A stretch of DNA of 40,879 nucleotides from Kiloniellales bacterium (GTDB lineage Bacteria; Pseudomonadota; Alphaproteobacteria; Kiloniellales; JAKSDN01): assembly GCA_030064845.1 (NCBI GenBank), contig JASJEC010000065.1:1-40879 (forward strand). The letters are read 5' to 3'. Under the pieces are notes generated by a model, which was not told the DNA's origin, searched no databases, and saw only the letters and a list, made by a program, of their open reading frames with translations. The first letter of the stretch is position 1, and the number at the start of each line of letters is the position of its first letter. Position numbers and translations under genes: made by a program. This document shows positions 18,101 to 24,171 of the stretch, in pieces.

Positions 18101-20234
18101 GCCGCCCGCCGGCCTGACCGCGGCCTTTGAGACGTCTGTCTTGTCGGTGCCTCCGGGTCTCGTGAATGCCACGCAAACGACCCTGCGGGTCGGCGTTCCC
18201 GCCGGCACGGCGGCCGGCCCGCTCTCGGTGCCGGTCACGGCCCAGGGGCAGGGCGACTGCACGGTGAGCGACTCCACGGTGGCCGTGCTTGACGTCGCCA
18301 ACACCGGTGTCGCCACGGCGCTCTCGCCGGCTTCCGGTCAGCCGGACACCGTGTTCCAGCTGACCGTCACCAATCAGGGCACGGTCGCCGACAGCTTCGA
18401 CGTCGCCCTGACCGGTCCGCTCGGGCCCTACTACACGCTTTCCTCCGAGGTTGTTGTTCTCGCGCCCGGCGAAAGCGGCACGGTCGAAATCAGCGCTGAG
18501 ACGCCGCCGCCCGCTTTGCCGGGCGCCCTGCCGATTGCGGCTCAGGCCGTGTCACAAGCCGTGCCGGCCGTGCAGGATCTCGCCGTCGCCGAGGTCACTT
18601 TCCCGGCGACACGCGGTCTCGCGGTGGCTTTCCAGCCCGAGCTGATCGAGCTCGAGGATCCGGGTCCCGGCCTGTTCTCGTTCAACGTGGAGAACACCGG
18701 TAACGTCGAGGGCCAGTTCGTGGCCACCTTGACCGGGGTCACGGGCACGACGACGGCGGTCGTCAGCCTGCGCGACCTGGACGGGTCTGCGGTCAGCCAG
18801 ACCCAGCCCTTCCTGGTGCCCGGCCTGGGCCAGGCCAGCATCATTGTCGACGCCGAGCTGCTCGGCTTCGGCGACGTGGACAGCACGGTCGAGGCCGCCT
18901 CGCAGATCGGTCCACAGTTGATCGAGAGCGACACCGCCCGGCTGCGCACGCTCAACGTGCCGCCGGTCGCCGATGCCGGTCCCGATTTCGAGGTGGTCTT
19001 CGACGGCAGGGTCTTCCTCGACGGCGGCAACAGCTTCGACATCGACGACCGCCCGGCGCCCCTGGCCTATGAGTGGCGCTTCGTGGAAGTGCCCGAGAAC
19101 AGCGCGCTGGTCGACGCCGACATACAGGACCGTCTAAGCCCAACGGCCTTCTTCGATCCCGACGTCTCGGGCCCCTATCGGCTTGGGCTTACGGTCTTCG
19201 ACGGACAGCTGAGCGACGAAGACGGGGTGGACGTGGATGTCACGAACCAGCTGCCGCTGGCGACGGCGGGCCGCGACCGTTTCTTCGAGCTGGATGATGA
19301 CGACTTCTTCGAATTGGACGACGACAACATCGTCGTGCTCGACGGTACCGGCTCGTCCGATCCAGAAGGCTTCCTGATCACCTACGAGTGGTCGCTCGTC
19401 TCGAAACCGGCGAGGAGCCGCCTCAAACCGGTGCTTATCCGGGACGCCGACACGCCGACGCCCTACTTCGGGCTCGACGTCAAGGGCGACTACGTTTTCC
19501 AGCTGATCGTGCGGGACAACGAGCTGTCGAGCATCGCCGACACGGTCCAGGTAACCGCCGTCGAAGAGGATAGGGCGCCGCCCAACGCCGTTGCCGAGGT
19601 GCCGGGCAGCGGCGCCGTCGGTGTCACGGTTCCGCTCGACGGCAGCCACAGCTTCGAGGCCGACGAAGACGATTTCGACGACATGCGATTTTCCTGGTCG
19701 TTCGTCTCCACGCCGCCCGGCAGTCTGCTGACCGACGCGGATATCGTCGACCGCCTCCTGCCGACCGCCAGCTTCGTTCCCGACGAGCCAGGCGACTACG
19801 AGGTCGAGCTCGAGGTTTCCGACGAGGGCTCGAGCGGCCTTGACAGTGGGATCGTCACGGTCGCCGACGGCAACGCGCCACCGAACGCCGATGCCGGCGA
19901 CGACCGGCTCGCGACCGTCGGCTTACCGGCCAATCTGGATGCTTCGGCCAGCGGCGACCCGGACGATCCGGCGGCCAGCCTCGGCTTCATCTGGCGTCTG
20001 GTCTCGCGGCCCGAGGGCAGCGCACTGACGTCTGCGGATATCCTGGACGCGGCAACGCCGCTGGCCCAGGTGGTGCCTGATGTCATCGGCGCCTACGTTT
20101 TCGCCGTGGACGTGTCGGACGGACTCGATAGCGATTTCGACAACGTTCTGGTCTGCGTGACCGGCCCGGGCGGTGGCGGCGAAGACGACCTCAGCTGTCC
20201 TTCCTTCGCCGACGACGACGGCGGCGACAGCTAA
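12186..20234 (+). CDS. Giant exported multidomain protein: transglutaminase-like, Ig-like, LVIVD and PKD domains
   Basis: 2682 residues, ATG after ggggggaaggaa. A signal peptide spans about residues 1-44, with likely cleavage after ASA. Residues 60-200 form a transglutaminase-like domain: TAGNALDQANLLVALLRAAG, then HVWVEF (His178) and ADPSFG (Asp193), but Asp110 where a Cys nucleophile is expected. Residues 200-650 are unassigned. Residues 650-755 hold hydrophobic segments. About 765-1370 and 1770-2250 contain serial Ig-like domains of the NEW3/CARDB type, interrupted by a helical stretch at about 993-1100. About 1368-1721 resemble LVIVD propeller repeats (NIAYVCG, ITIFDVSDTSAPQVVG). Four PKD-like domains fill about 2256-2658 (YEWRFVEVP, YEWSLVSKP, FSWSFVSTP, FIWRLVSRP), and the tail is acidic. 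No sorting signal is seen. It is probably a periplasmic or surface structural/adhesive protein. GC is lower before about 14450 than after, suggesting a mosaic gene. Confidence 0.85.
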   Translation: MTRSRLEQFATHRIAVLTLVVALSFLGLPRELHVSLGPSAASAQTVDPLLAATPDANAEDPLIVAKAAELGNDPAQIFEFVRDEISFEVYRGSLRGARGTLWSTAGNALDQANLLVALLRAAGVRARYARGELPDTLASELIESMFPAVCRVVGKLADGDVPADPVNDPALLAETRDHVWVEFEEGGAFTAADPSFGTSVLGEFFTVAEESFDEMPDALRHSVKVRLNVEQIDSFGLSAGLDPSLNTVIEADFVTAELVGVPLSVVHLIDTKSSGGLVFSNLTHTYTPLLVVGEGDDTPLDDEAIEGTAYQELFTSFPLGSQFLTGVFLDVELRKPGGSPESLRHTILDRIGFAARRFGGSGVTLGNESGPAFTGSDVFTLSVIPGHSGSDVGVQEALLQTLAQRAEDLVPVVQSLPPNAQDPGSVATIQEALQLSREIGVSITRLMNDFFFLGLGLGDAFLESRLTVVSYLDSPRVVVSGITSGGDAADPEIAFSMNILRDPVQVVPAPQQTPDAAGIFNYLRVVHVDYLEGLATSLFTPDGEPVTAVAILGAAADQGIGLKLVDDETLQVLEEMSLSEDAKARITEAALNGKFVIAPEQAVAVGSKMALGWLEFDEQTGVVVGRLEDGSGGALFEYFGISNRTQEAVAPGLGVVSAFGSFIFGGFGAVLSGIPNAIKKGEVPTAQDIKLTFLAGGALSALKTYRKTINSFFFLNPGPRLKFAIAYKRTVRILAFTGAFAWGFFDPPVPDILIQAAPCEPDATPGTTPGVAVAAAPDGVLTQPVDDAQLPSAFLADVRNLGPDTDSFDLTFVDVTPGYEVTSSLATVKVPAGAAGEIGVYLKPIGALPAPGATVSFTVVATSTSDPAVTDSAVVDFVVPGVRGVLVSISPEVTSAEPGMPVAATLSLTSVGNVDEVDVTLDLATIGDVAVTGLVSPVSLQQGTTVTQDLILTPAVTAPFNSTVSATVTATFGTDLVGDPATNDGSIAIGVVPDAAGAAVEAADAARDLGREGLGSTLDALAASMTNLIGDPLDTAERSRLIALLESLIVQLEGSGLIELAQLLSEIRGAIISAGPTQVAEEVDKLGAPLRDLDAYLSGPARTEFALTLRPDSAAAQPGTPQRFDLSIINKGIASATYEPSVEGLLPGFTSQFNRPSLSLAPGQATGGADKELFLTLTPPQDELLPFDFTVSVAVAGVADSTRAVRGSFTARDTTVDVVGVTATPGVVDPGVSTAIAAKLLNVVNRPDQVTLSYRVVDEIGNPVFDSAPVPADLSVLASLETVDLGTFDTTGLPVGPYAIQVTVFGSDGLEIPGAAGEGSLFIGAPLTAELVVEPDTVPPGDSQVDVTLEIESLVDFPDPTIDLLAQVDTLATATSLAINGNIAYVCGTENITIFDVSDTSAPQVVGTFGEGLINGSGFAACQIVDGTLVVMWQVPLNARALTILVFALDNPTAPVLRTQTSANVRFLSSLFFRDGFGFISTSTVFFRFGRLVGQRGDFWSFDFTNLDNPFLLDALENFAAQPDGGPSNVNQAVAFGDNYALLSTTTSTGSAGQSGLGRLVIVDTSDPANLFETAELLIPGTVFSTGVDSLGDLLLVAGNTEGRRSTGNFNLTGELTLTTVDASDPTNPVILSTLVTNVSAGGRTKINSLGNGFFAVSGANLNGQPVLVLVDANDPLNIAFNTINTPAILQESQVVGNTLFTPSTAGLGVYDIGDVIGTRFAARIQFPRTTGVTIDPESFSIPPTAVLSGPSSDAVVWERTLNGIRTLETLSWDAELSGMQPGEARDVALGGTVEFTIASGETGQITVPAATVVSDQILALTPASRSVPPLQEAAYTVTVKNPTALAATYDLAVGGVPDAWASPLPSVIVPAGGEVDVPLALTPDLSEGVGANQFFVTALAGSGVQGAVFAEVVVDADAPVPVPEDVVSPSCGVVLTALPSAVTAGQGGEARYTVEVANTGSIATVFALQALPPAGLTAAFETSVLSVPPGLVNATQTTLRVGVPAGTAAGPLSVPVTAQGQGDCTVSDSTVAVLDVANTGVATALSPASGQPDTVFQLTVTNQGTVADSFDVALTGPLGPYYTLSSEVVVLAPGESGTVEISAETPPPALPGALPIAAQAVSQAVPAVQDLAVAEVTFPATRGLAVAFQPELIELEDPGPGLFSFNVENTGNVEGQFVATLTGVTGTTTAVVSLRDLDGSAVSQTQPFLVPGLGQASIIVDAELLGFGDVDSTVEAASQIGPQLIESDTARLRTLNVPPVADAGPDFEVVFDGRVFLDGGNSFDIDDRPAPLAYEWRFVEVPENSALVDADIQDRLSPTAFFDPDVSGPYRLGLTVFDGQLSDEDGVDVDVTNQLPLATAGRDRFFELDDDDFFELDDDNIVVLDGTGSSDPEGFLITYEWSLVSKPARSRLKPVLIRDADTPTPYFGLDVKGDYVFQLIVRDNELSSIADTVQVTAVEEDRAPPNAVAEVPGSGAVGVTVPLDGSHSFEADEDDFDDMRFSWSFVSTPPGSLLTDADIVDRLLPTASFVPDEPGDYEVELEVSDEGSSGLDSGIVTVADGNAPPNADAGDDRLATVGLPANLDASASGDPDDPAASLGFIWRLVSRPEGSALTSADILDAATPLAQVVPDVIGAYVFAVDVSDGLDSDFDNVLVCVTGPGGGGEDDLSCPSFADDDGGDS

Positions 20235-20837
20235 GGGGACCGTTCCGCCCCTGCTTCAGCGCGAAAGGGAGCCTTGCCGTGTTTCGGCATCCTGCCGTCC
20301 GCGCATGTAGTGCCGTTCCGGCCGATAGACCTGGAACAGCCCTCGCCAAGAGCCGAAGAGCCTGCGGCGCAGCCGCTGGCCGAAGGGACGGCGGGGTTGT
20401 CCGGCACCGCCGTGCGTGTTCTCGGGGCTGGGTTCCTCAGTCATCGGTCTCTGCTTTCTGGCTGTCCGTTACCCAAGTGATCCAACTATCTCTCTATACG
20501 TCTGCCCGATGTTCCTCATCCGCCGACGGCTTAAGCCGCCAGCACGGATCACGGGCCAGATGGCCGATGTGATCAGCCGAGACACTTGGCACCCGGTGAA
20601 AAGGCTGCATGAGCGACGAGGAACCGGAGCGTTTCGTCAGGCACAGCAGGCGGGATACCGGCATGGCCATCGCGGCGCAGCGCAGGGAGAGATCCTGACC
20701 GAAACAGCGGGCTGCAGCCGGGCCGGGAAAGGCGCGAGTGCTTCACCGGGGCGATCGTGTCCAGCACCCAGGTTTGGGGAGGAGAATGGGACGCTCCGGG
20801 GCGAGTTATCGAACCGGGGTGGTCTTCTCTAGATTTC
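20235..20837. other. Convergent intergenic region between the giant gene and pucC
   Basis: The giant gene and pucC end towards each other here. A small GGGG/CCCC hairpin sits just after the giant gene stop. Apart from a possible 62-codon minus-strand frame (listed separately), I see no gene, RNA or repeat. Other frames here are short and lack ribosome sites. Confidence 0.5.
20256..20444 (-). CDS. Possible small basic protein, uncertain
   Basis: This 62-codon frame is rich in Arg and Pro, with a segment LFGSWRGLFQVYRPERHYMR (residues 29-48) that looks more protein-like than random. Its third codon positions are GC-rich, like the neighbours. There is no strong ribosome site before the ATG at 20444. 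It recalls no family I know. It could equally be a chance frame in GC-rich DNA. Confidence 0.3.
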   Translation of the reverse strand: MTEEPSPENTHGGAGQPRRPFGQRLRRRLFGSWRGLFQVYRPERHYMRGRQDAETRQGSLSR

Positions 20838-22253
20838 TCAAAGCCGGCCGTGGGCCCGGGGCAGGGGGCGCCGCCCGGGCTCCTGCTTCTGCAGCATGGG
20901 CGTGAGGACGGCCAGGGCCAGCGCCAAGAAGAGCAGCTCGAGGGCGAAGACCGCGACGTAGGGCGTGGCCGGGCCGACCAGGCGGCCGATCGGCAGCTCG
21001 ACGAGGACGTCGCGAAGGATACCGCCGAAGGCCACGGCGATGCCCGCGGCCGTGGCCTGTACGGCGCCCCAGGCGCCGAGCGCGAGGCCGATCTGCTCCT
21101 TGGGCGCCAGGCGCATGGTCGCGGTCAGGGTGCCGTGGCCGAACAGACCGGCGCCGAAGCCGGCCAGGATCACGCCGATCACGAGATAGAGCGGGGCGCC
21201 GCCCGGCGCGGCGTAGATGATCGCGGCGAAGGCCGGGACGCCCGCCAGGGCGCCGAACCAGGCCATGGTCAGCGGGTCCATGCCGCGCCCGAGCACCCGG
21301 GAGGCGAGCGCGAAACCGAGCAGGCCGCCAGCGGCGAGGATCGCCGTCAGCTTGGTCGTCTCGGAGACCGTGAGGTGAAGGATCTCGCCGCCGTAGGGCT
21401 CGAGGATGACGTCGGCCATGCCGAAGCCCATGGTGCCCAGGCCGATCACGACCAGGCGCCGCACCGCGTCCTTTCCGGCGGTGAAGGCGCGCCACGACTC
21501 GAGGAACTGCGGCTGAGGCGCCATCGACTGGGCCCGCCGGCGGTCGCGGGTCTCCTGCTTCCAGATCGCCACGACGTTGAGAACGACGGTCACGACGGCC
21601 GCGCCCTGGACGACCTGGATAAGCCGGCCCGGGGTGTAGTCGACCAGCAGCGCGCCGAACACCAGCGCGCTCACGATCATGCCGAGCAGCAGCATGACGT
21701 ACATCAGGCCGACCACCTTCGGCTGGCTCTCCGGCGGGGCCAGGTCCGTCGCCAGCGCCAGGCCGACGGTCTGCACCATGTGGGCGCCGGCGCCGACCAG
21801 GAGAAAGGCGAGCGCCGCCGCGCTGGGGCCGACCCAATAGGGCGCGTCGACCGCCTCGCCGTAGCCCGAGAGCACCAGCAGCGCGAAGGGCATCACGGCG
21901 AAACCGCCGAACTGATACATCGTGCCCTTCCAGATGTAGGGCACGCGGCGCCAGCCGAGCGCCGACTTGTGCGTGTCCGACTTGAAGCCGATCAGGGCCC
22001 GGAACGGCGCGAAGACCAGGGGCAGGGAGATCATGATGCCGACCAGCGCCGCCGAGACCTGGAGTTCGACGATCATGACCCGGTTCAAGGTGCCGACCAG
22101 CAGCACCAGGGCCATGCCCACGGTGACCTGGAACAGCGACAGCCGCAGCAGGCGCGACAGGGTCAGATCGCCCGACGCCGCGTCGGCGAACGGCAGATAG
22201 CGCGGCGCCAGGGCCGCAATCTTGCGTATCGCGTAGGCTCGAAATGGAATCAT
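20838..22253 (-). CDS. pucC: PucC, light-harvesting complex assembly protein (MFS-type)
   Basis: 471 residues, about 12 membrane helices, of the PucC/LhaA/BCD family within the major facilitator superfamily. PucC supports assembly or bacteriochlorophyll delivery for LH2 in the intracytoplasmic membrane. Family-typical segments are PRYLPFADAASGDLTLSRLL, LNRVMIVEL, FAPFRALIGFKSD, GWRRVPYIWKGT, and DVILEPYGGEIL in the second half. It lies downstream of pucB and pucA on the same strand, so the order pucBAC identifies it as PucC rather than LhaA. Its close paralogue lhaA sits at 32497-33945. The gap to pucA (about 150 bases) contains two hairpins that would lower pucC expression relative to pucBA. 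The ribosome site is weak; the N-terminus is supported by alignment with LhaA. Confidence 0.93.
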   Translation of the reverse strand: MIPFRAYAIRKIAALAPRYLPFADAASGDLTLSRLLRLSLFQVTVGMALVLLVGTLNRVMIVELQVSAALVGIMISLPLVFAPFRALIGFKSDTHKSALGWRRVPYIWKGTMYQFGGFAVMPFALLVLSGYGEAVDAPYWVGPSAAALAFLLVGAGAHMVQTVGLALATDLAPPESQPKVVGLMYVMLLLGMIVSALVFGALLVDYTPGRLIQVVQGAAVVTVVLNVVAIWKQETRDRRRAQSMAPQPQFLESWRAFTAGKDAVRRLVVIGLGTMGFGMADVILEPYGGEILHLTVSETTKLTAILAAGGLLGFALASRVLGRGMDPLTMAWFGALAGVPAFAAIIYAAPGGAPLYLVIGVILAGFGAGLFGHGTLTATMRLAPKEQIGLALGAWGAVQATAAGIAVAFGGILRDVLVELPIGRLVGPATPYVAVFALELLFLALALAVLTPMLQKQEPGRRPLPRAHGRL

Positions 22254-22335
22254 GGGCGCCCACCCCCAGCTTTACCTGCCCCCCGGCCCGGTCAGAGCCG
22301 GCGCGGGGCGATGGAATGCGCCAATCAATCGAGAA

Positions 22336-22407
22336 GGAATAGAGGTCGCGACCGCGAGGTCCCGACCCTATTCCCCGAATCCCCCTCTTAACGTGTTCGG
22401 GGGATTC
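22336..22407 (-). terminator. Two tandem hairpins between pucA and pucC
   Basis: Hairpin 1: GAATCCCCC (22377-22385) pairs perfectly with GGGGGATTC (22399-22407), starting at the last base of the pucA stop codon. Hairpin 2: GGAATAGAGGTCG (22336-22348) pairs with CGACCCTATTCC (22363-22374) with a single bulged base. Neither has a long U run. Intercistronic stem-loops after light-harvesting genes are known to stabilise the upstream mRNA and limit read-through; that role is inferred here. Confidence 0.7.
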
Positions 22408-22754
22408 TAGTTTGGTGCAGTAGGCGGCTTCTCGACCCTCGCCGTTTCGAGGGCCGGTTCCTCTATCACAAGCCTCGCCCGGCGGCCGTCGGGCAGGACC
22501 ACGGTGGCCCCGTCCTTCAAGTCGCCGAACTGGACTTGCGATGTCTGAACCCCGCTCGCCTTCTCGGCCAGATTCGTCGGCGACTCGATCGCCGCCGAGC
22601 TGCCGAGCGGGCGCCCGGAGAGGAAGTCATCCACCCAGGTCGTGTTGCTCAACACCGCGACGTGCACGGCGAAGGAGCCCACGGCCACGGCCCCCAGGAA
22701 GATGGGGATGCCGACGGTAGGATTCACAACAAGCCACATTCTCCCGTTGTTCAT
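22407..22754 (-). CDS. pucA: PucA, light-harvesting 2 alpha chain with long C-terminal extension
   Basis: Residues 1-47 are a canonical LH2 alpha apoprotein: [17 protein letters not shown], one membrane helix, His31 as the bacteriochlorophyll ligand and SNTTW after the helix. Counted from Met1, in register with Rhodoblastus acidophilus alpha (His31 coincides), residues 44-45 are Phe-Leu rather than the Tyr-Trp of B800-850. That pair occurs in B800-820 antennae. Residues 48-115 are an extra hydrophilic tail containing [20 protein letters not shown]; normal alpha chains end near residue 53-60. Extended alpha chains are known (for example Rhodobacter sphaeroides Puc2A), but their role is unclear. 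The ribosome site AGGAGG (22761-22766) lies right after the pucB stop, so the two are translated together. Confidence 0.92.
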   Translation of the reverse strand: MNNGRMWLVVNPTVGIPIFLGAVAVGSFAVHVAVLSNTTWVDDFLSGRPLGSSAAIESPTNLAEKASGVQTSQVQFGDLKDGATVVLPDGRRARLVIEEPALETARVEKPPTAPN

Positions 22755-22766
22755 CTTCGACCTCCT

Positions 22767-22922
22767 CTAACCGAGCCACGGTGTCGTGAACGCCACGAGA
22801 ATGTGGGCCAGCAACGCGATGAAGCCGAAGACACGGGTACCGTCGATGAGGTAGCTGTGCACCTCTTCCGACTCTGCAACAGTGAGGCCTGTCGGCCACA
22901 CCTTATCCGGATCGTATTCCAT
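22767..22922 (-). CDS. pucB: PucB, light-harvesting 2 beta chain
   Basis: A 51-residue protein that is a standard LH beta apoprotein. A short polar N-terminus ([14 protein letters not shown]) is followed by [16 protein letters not shown] with His22, then a single membrane helix with the bacteriochlorophyll ligand His40 (LLAHIL), and the terminal FTTPWLG. It pairs with PucA to form the LH2 ring subunit in the intracytoplasmic membrane. It is first in the pucBAC operon; an AAAGGA-like site lies 8-13 bases upstream, and 12 bases separate its stop from the pucA start. About 120 bases of leader separate it from the inferred promoter. Confidence 0.95.
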   Translation of the reverse strand: MEYDPDKVWPTGLTVAESEEVHSYLIDGTRVFGFIALLAHILVAFTTPWLG

Positions 22923-23046
22923 TCTTTCCAATCCTTTGTGCCCGTTGCGAGATCACTCCGAGACGCTGCACACGGACAATGCCAAGAGCGCCTCGATGAC
23001 GCCGAGCCGGCAGCTGACGCTGATGGCACGACGCCATCCCACATGC

Positions 23047-23064
23047 TGTCATATTCACTTGACA
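23047..23064. promoter_or_regulatory. PpsR/CrtJ box 1 in the puc promoter
   Basis: TGT at 23047-23049 and ACA at 23062-23064 are separated by exactly 12 bases, the consensus TGT-N12-ACA of the redox- and light-responsive photosynthesis repressor PpsR/CrtJ. The box covers the inferred pucB -10 element (AATATG on the minus strand, 23050-23055). Confidence 0.75.
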
Positions 23065-23078
23065 TACACAATTGTAAA
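23050..23078 (-). promoter_or_regulatory. Inferred pucB promoter
   Basis: Read on the minus strand, TTTACA (23073-23078) and AATATG (23050-23055) are separated by 17 bases, a reasonable sigma-70 promoter. Both elements are embedded in PpsR boxes, which would let the repressor block polymerase directly. The start of transcription would be near 23043. Confidence 0.5.
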
Positions 23079-23090
23079 TTTTTTTGGACA
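23073..23090. promoter_or_regulatory. PpsR/CrtJ box 2 in the puc promoter
   Basis: A second perfect TGT-N12-ACA (TGT 23073-23075, ACA 23088-23090), eight bases from box 1, giving the paired arrangement at which PpsR/CrtJ tetramers bind cooperatively. It covers the inferred -35 element of pucB. The same pair lies upstream of the divergent gene at 23351. Confidence 0.75.
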
Positions 23091-23350
23091 GTTTTCGGCG
23101 CCTCCCGCGCCCAGGCCGAACCGCGAAAAACACAGGCGCGCTAGGTGCTTATCGCCGTCCACCGGCGCCCACCGCCGCGGAATCGTGCTCGTCCGACCCC
23201 CGGCCCCCGTGTTGACAAGCCGCGGGAAGGGCGACAATGATCGCAGTCCCGGAGCCCGAATCCCGGTGCAGGCGGTCGCTTTGGTGGCGATTCGAGAGAC
23301 TCGCCCGCACGGTTGGAACGCCGGCTCCGGTCGACCTGCTGGAGGTTCTC
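23091..23350. other. Spacer between the puc promoter and the divergent YflT-like gene
   Basis: No gene is visible. A weak plus-strand promoter candidate is present: TTGACA (23212-23217), 18-base spacer, AATGAT (23236-23241), about 110 bases before the ATG at 23351. The frame running through this stretch into the downstream gene lacks family-like sequence before that ATG. Confidence 0.4.
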
Positions 23351-23992
23351 ATGACGACGATCATCACCCGACTCTACGAATCCAAGACCACCGCGGCGGA
23401 GGTCGTGGCCGCGTTGCGCGCGGCCAAGTACAGCACGCGCGACCTCGATGTGATCGACGTCGCCGACCAGACGGAAGGCGCGCGCGACCGCGACTCCGTG
23501 CAGGCGGCAATCCGGAACGCGGGCGTTCATCGCAAGGCTGCCGCGGCCTACGCCGATCACGTTAACGCCGGCAAGGCCTTGGTCGTGGTCCGCGCGCCCT
23601 TCACCCGGGCCCAGGAGGCGCTGGGCGTGCTGAGCGGCTTCAGAAGCGTGGATGCCGGTGTCGAGAACACCGAGGTTTACTCTTGCGAGGCCGACGTCTC
23701 GGACGCCTGGTTCACGTGGCCGAGGCCGAGCCCCGGGTTGATCATCTCCGACAGCAAACTCTTCACCGGCGGTCTCATGCCGCCGGCCAAGACCAAGTCC
23801 GCCACGCCCTTCTCCTCGATGTTCGCCATGCCGAAATCCACGTCCTGGCGTTTTTCGTCGATGTTCGGGATGCGGCTGCTCTCGCCGGGCCGGAAGACCG
23901 GAGCGGGCCGAGTGAGCGGAACCATCACCTCTGGGTTCATGCCCTTGCTGTGGCGCCGCGGCTGGCGGTCGCGGGCGCGCGCCAGGTCGTAG
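23351..23992 (+). CDS. Puc-adjacent protein with YflT-like N-terminal region and SSMF repeats
   Basis: 213 residues from an ATG preceded by GGAGG at 23341-23345. Residues 1-110 resemble the alpha/beta fold of YflT/general-stress-protein-17M-like domains (TTIITRLYESKTTAAEVVAA, then ALVVVRAPFTRAQEALGVLS). The C-terminal half is different: low complexity, basic, with KLFTGGLMPPAKTK and two copies of an F-S-S-M-F-x-M motif (about residues 156-162 and 171-177) and a hydrophobic GFMPLLW near the end. I know no established function. Its divergent position next to pucBAC and before the bch-puh operon suggests a role linked to pigment-protein complexes or their membrane, but that is inference. It probably shares control with puc and is ended by the hairpin at 24062-24113. 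Confidence 0.7.
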   Translation: MTTIITRLYESKTTAAEVVAALRAAKYSTRDLDVIDVADQTEGARDRDSVQAAIRNAGVHRKAAAAYADHVNAGKALVVVRAPFTRAQEALGVLSGFRSVDAGVENTEVYSCEADVSDAWFTWPRPSPGLIISDSKLFTGGLMPPAKTKSATPFSSMFAMPKSTSWRFSSMFGMRLLSPGRKTGAGRVSGTITSGFMPLLWRRGWRSRARARS

Positions 23993-24061
23993 CGCCGCCG
24001 CCGCGGTGAACGCCATGGCCCGTTTCGGCGGGCCTGGTCTCTCCTGACTTCTTTGTAATTT

Positions 24062-24113
24062 CGATGCCGGTTGCGCCGCGTTGAGCCCGCGGCACGTCCG
24101 GCATCGCCGTTTT
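24062..24113 (+). terminator. Intrinsic terminator after the YflT-like gene
   Basis: CGATGCCGG (24062-24070) pairs perfectly with CCGGCATCG (24098-24106). Inside it GCCGCG pairs with CGCGGC, and the stem is followed by ccgTTTT (24107-24113). It is a strong stem with a short U run and insulates the bch operon from upstream transcription. Confidence 0.7.
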
Positions 24114-24171
24114 CGGCTGCCGCGCGTTTTTCAGGGCGCCGGCCGCGGCCCGGGTAAGTACGGCGGGCAAA

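Noticed and set aside
20573..20767. 64-codon minus-strand frame downstream of pucC
   Set aside because: No ribosome site or coding character; a chance frame in a convergent gap.
23677..23940. 87-codon minus-strand frame antisense to the YflT-like gene
   Set aside because: The plus-strand frame has a good ribosome site, a matching N-terminal fold and a downstream terminator; the antisense frame has none of these.
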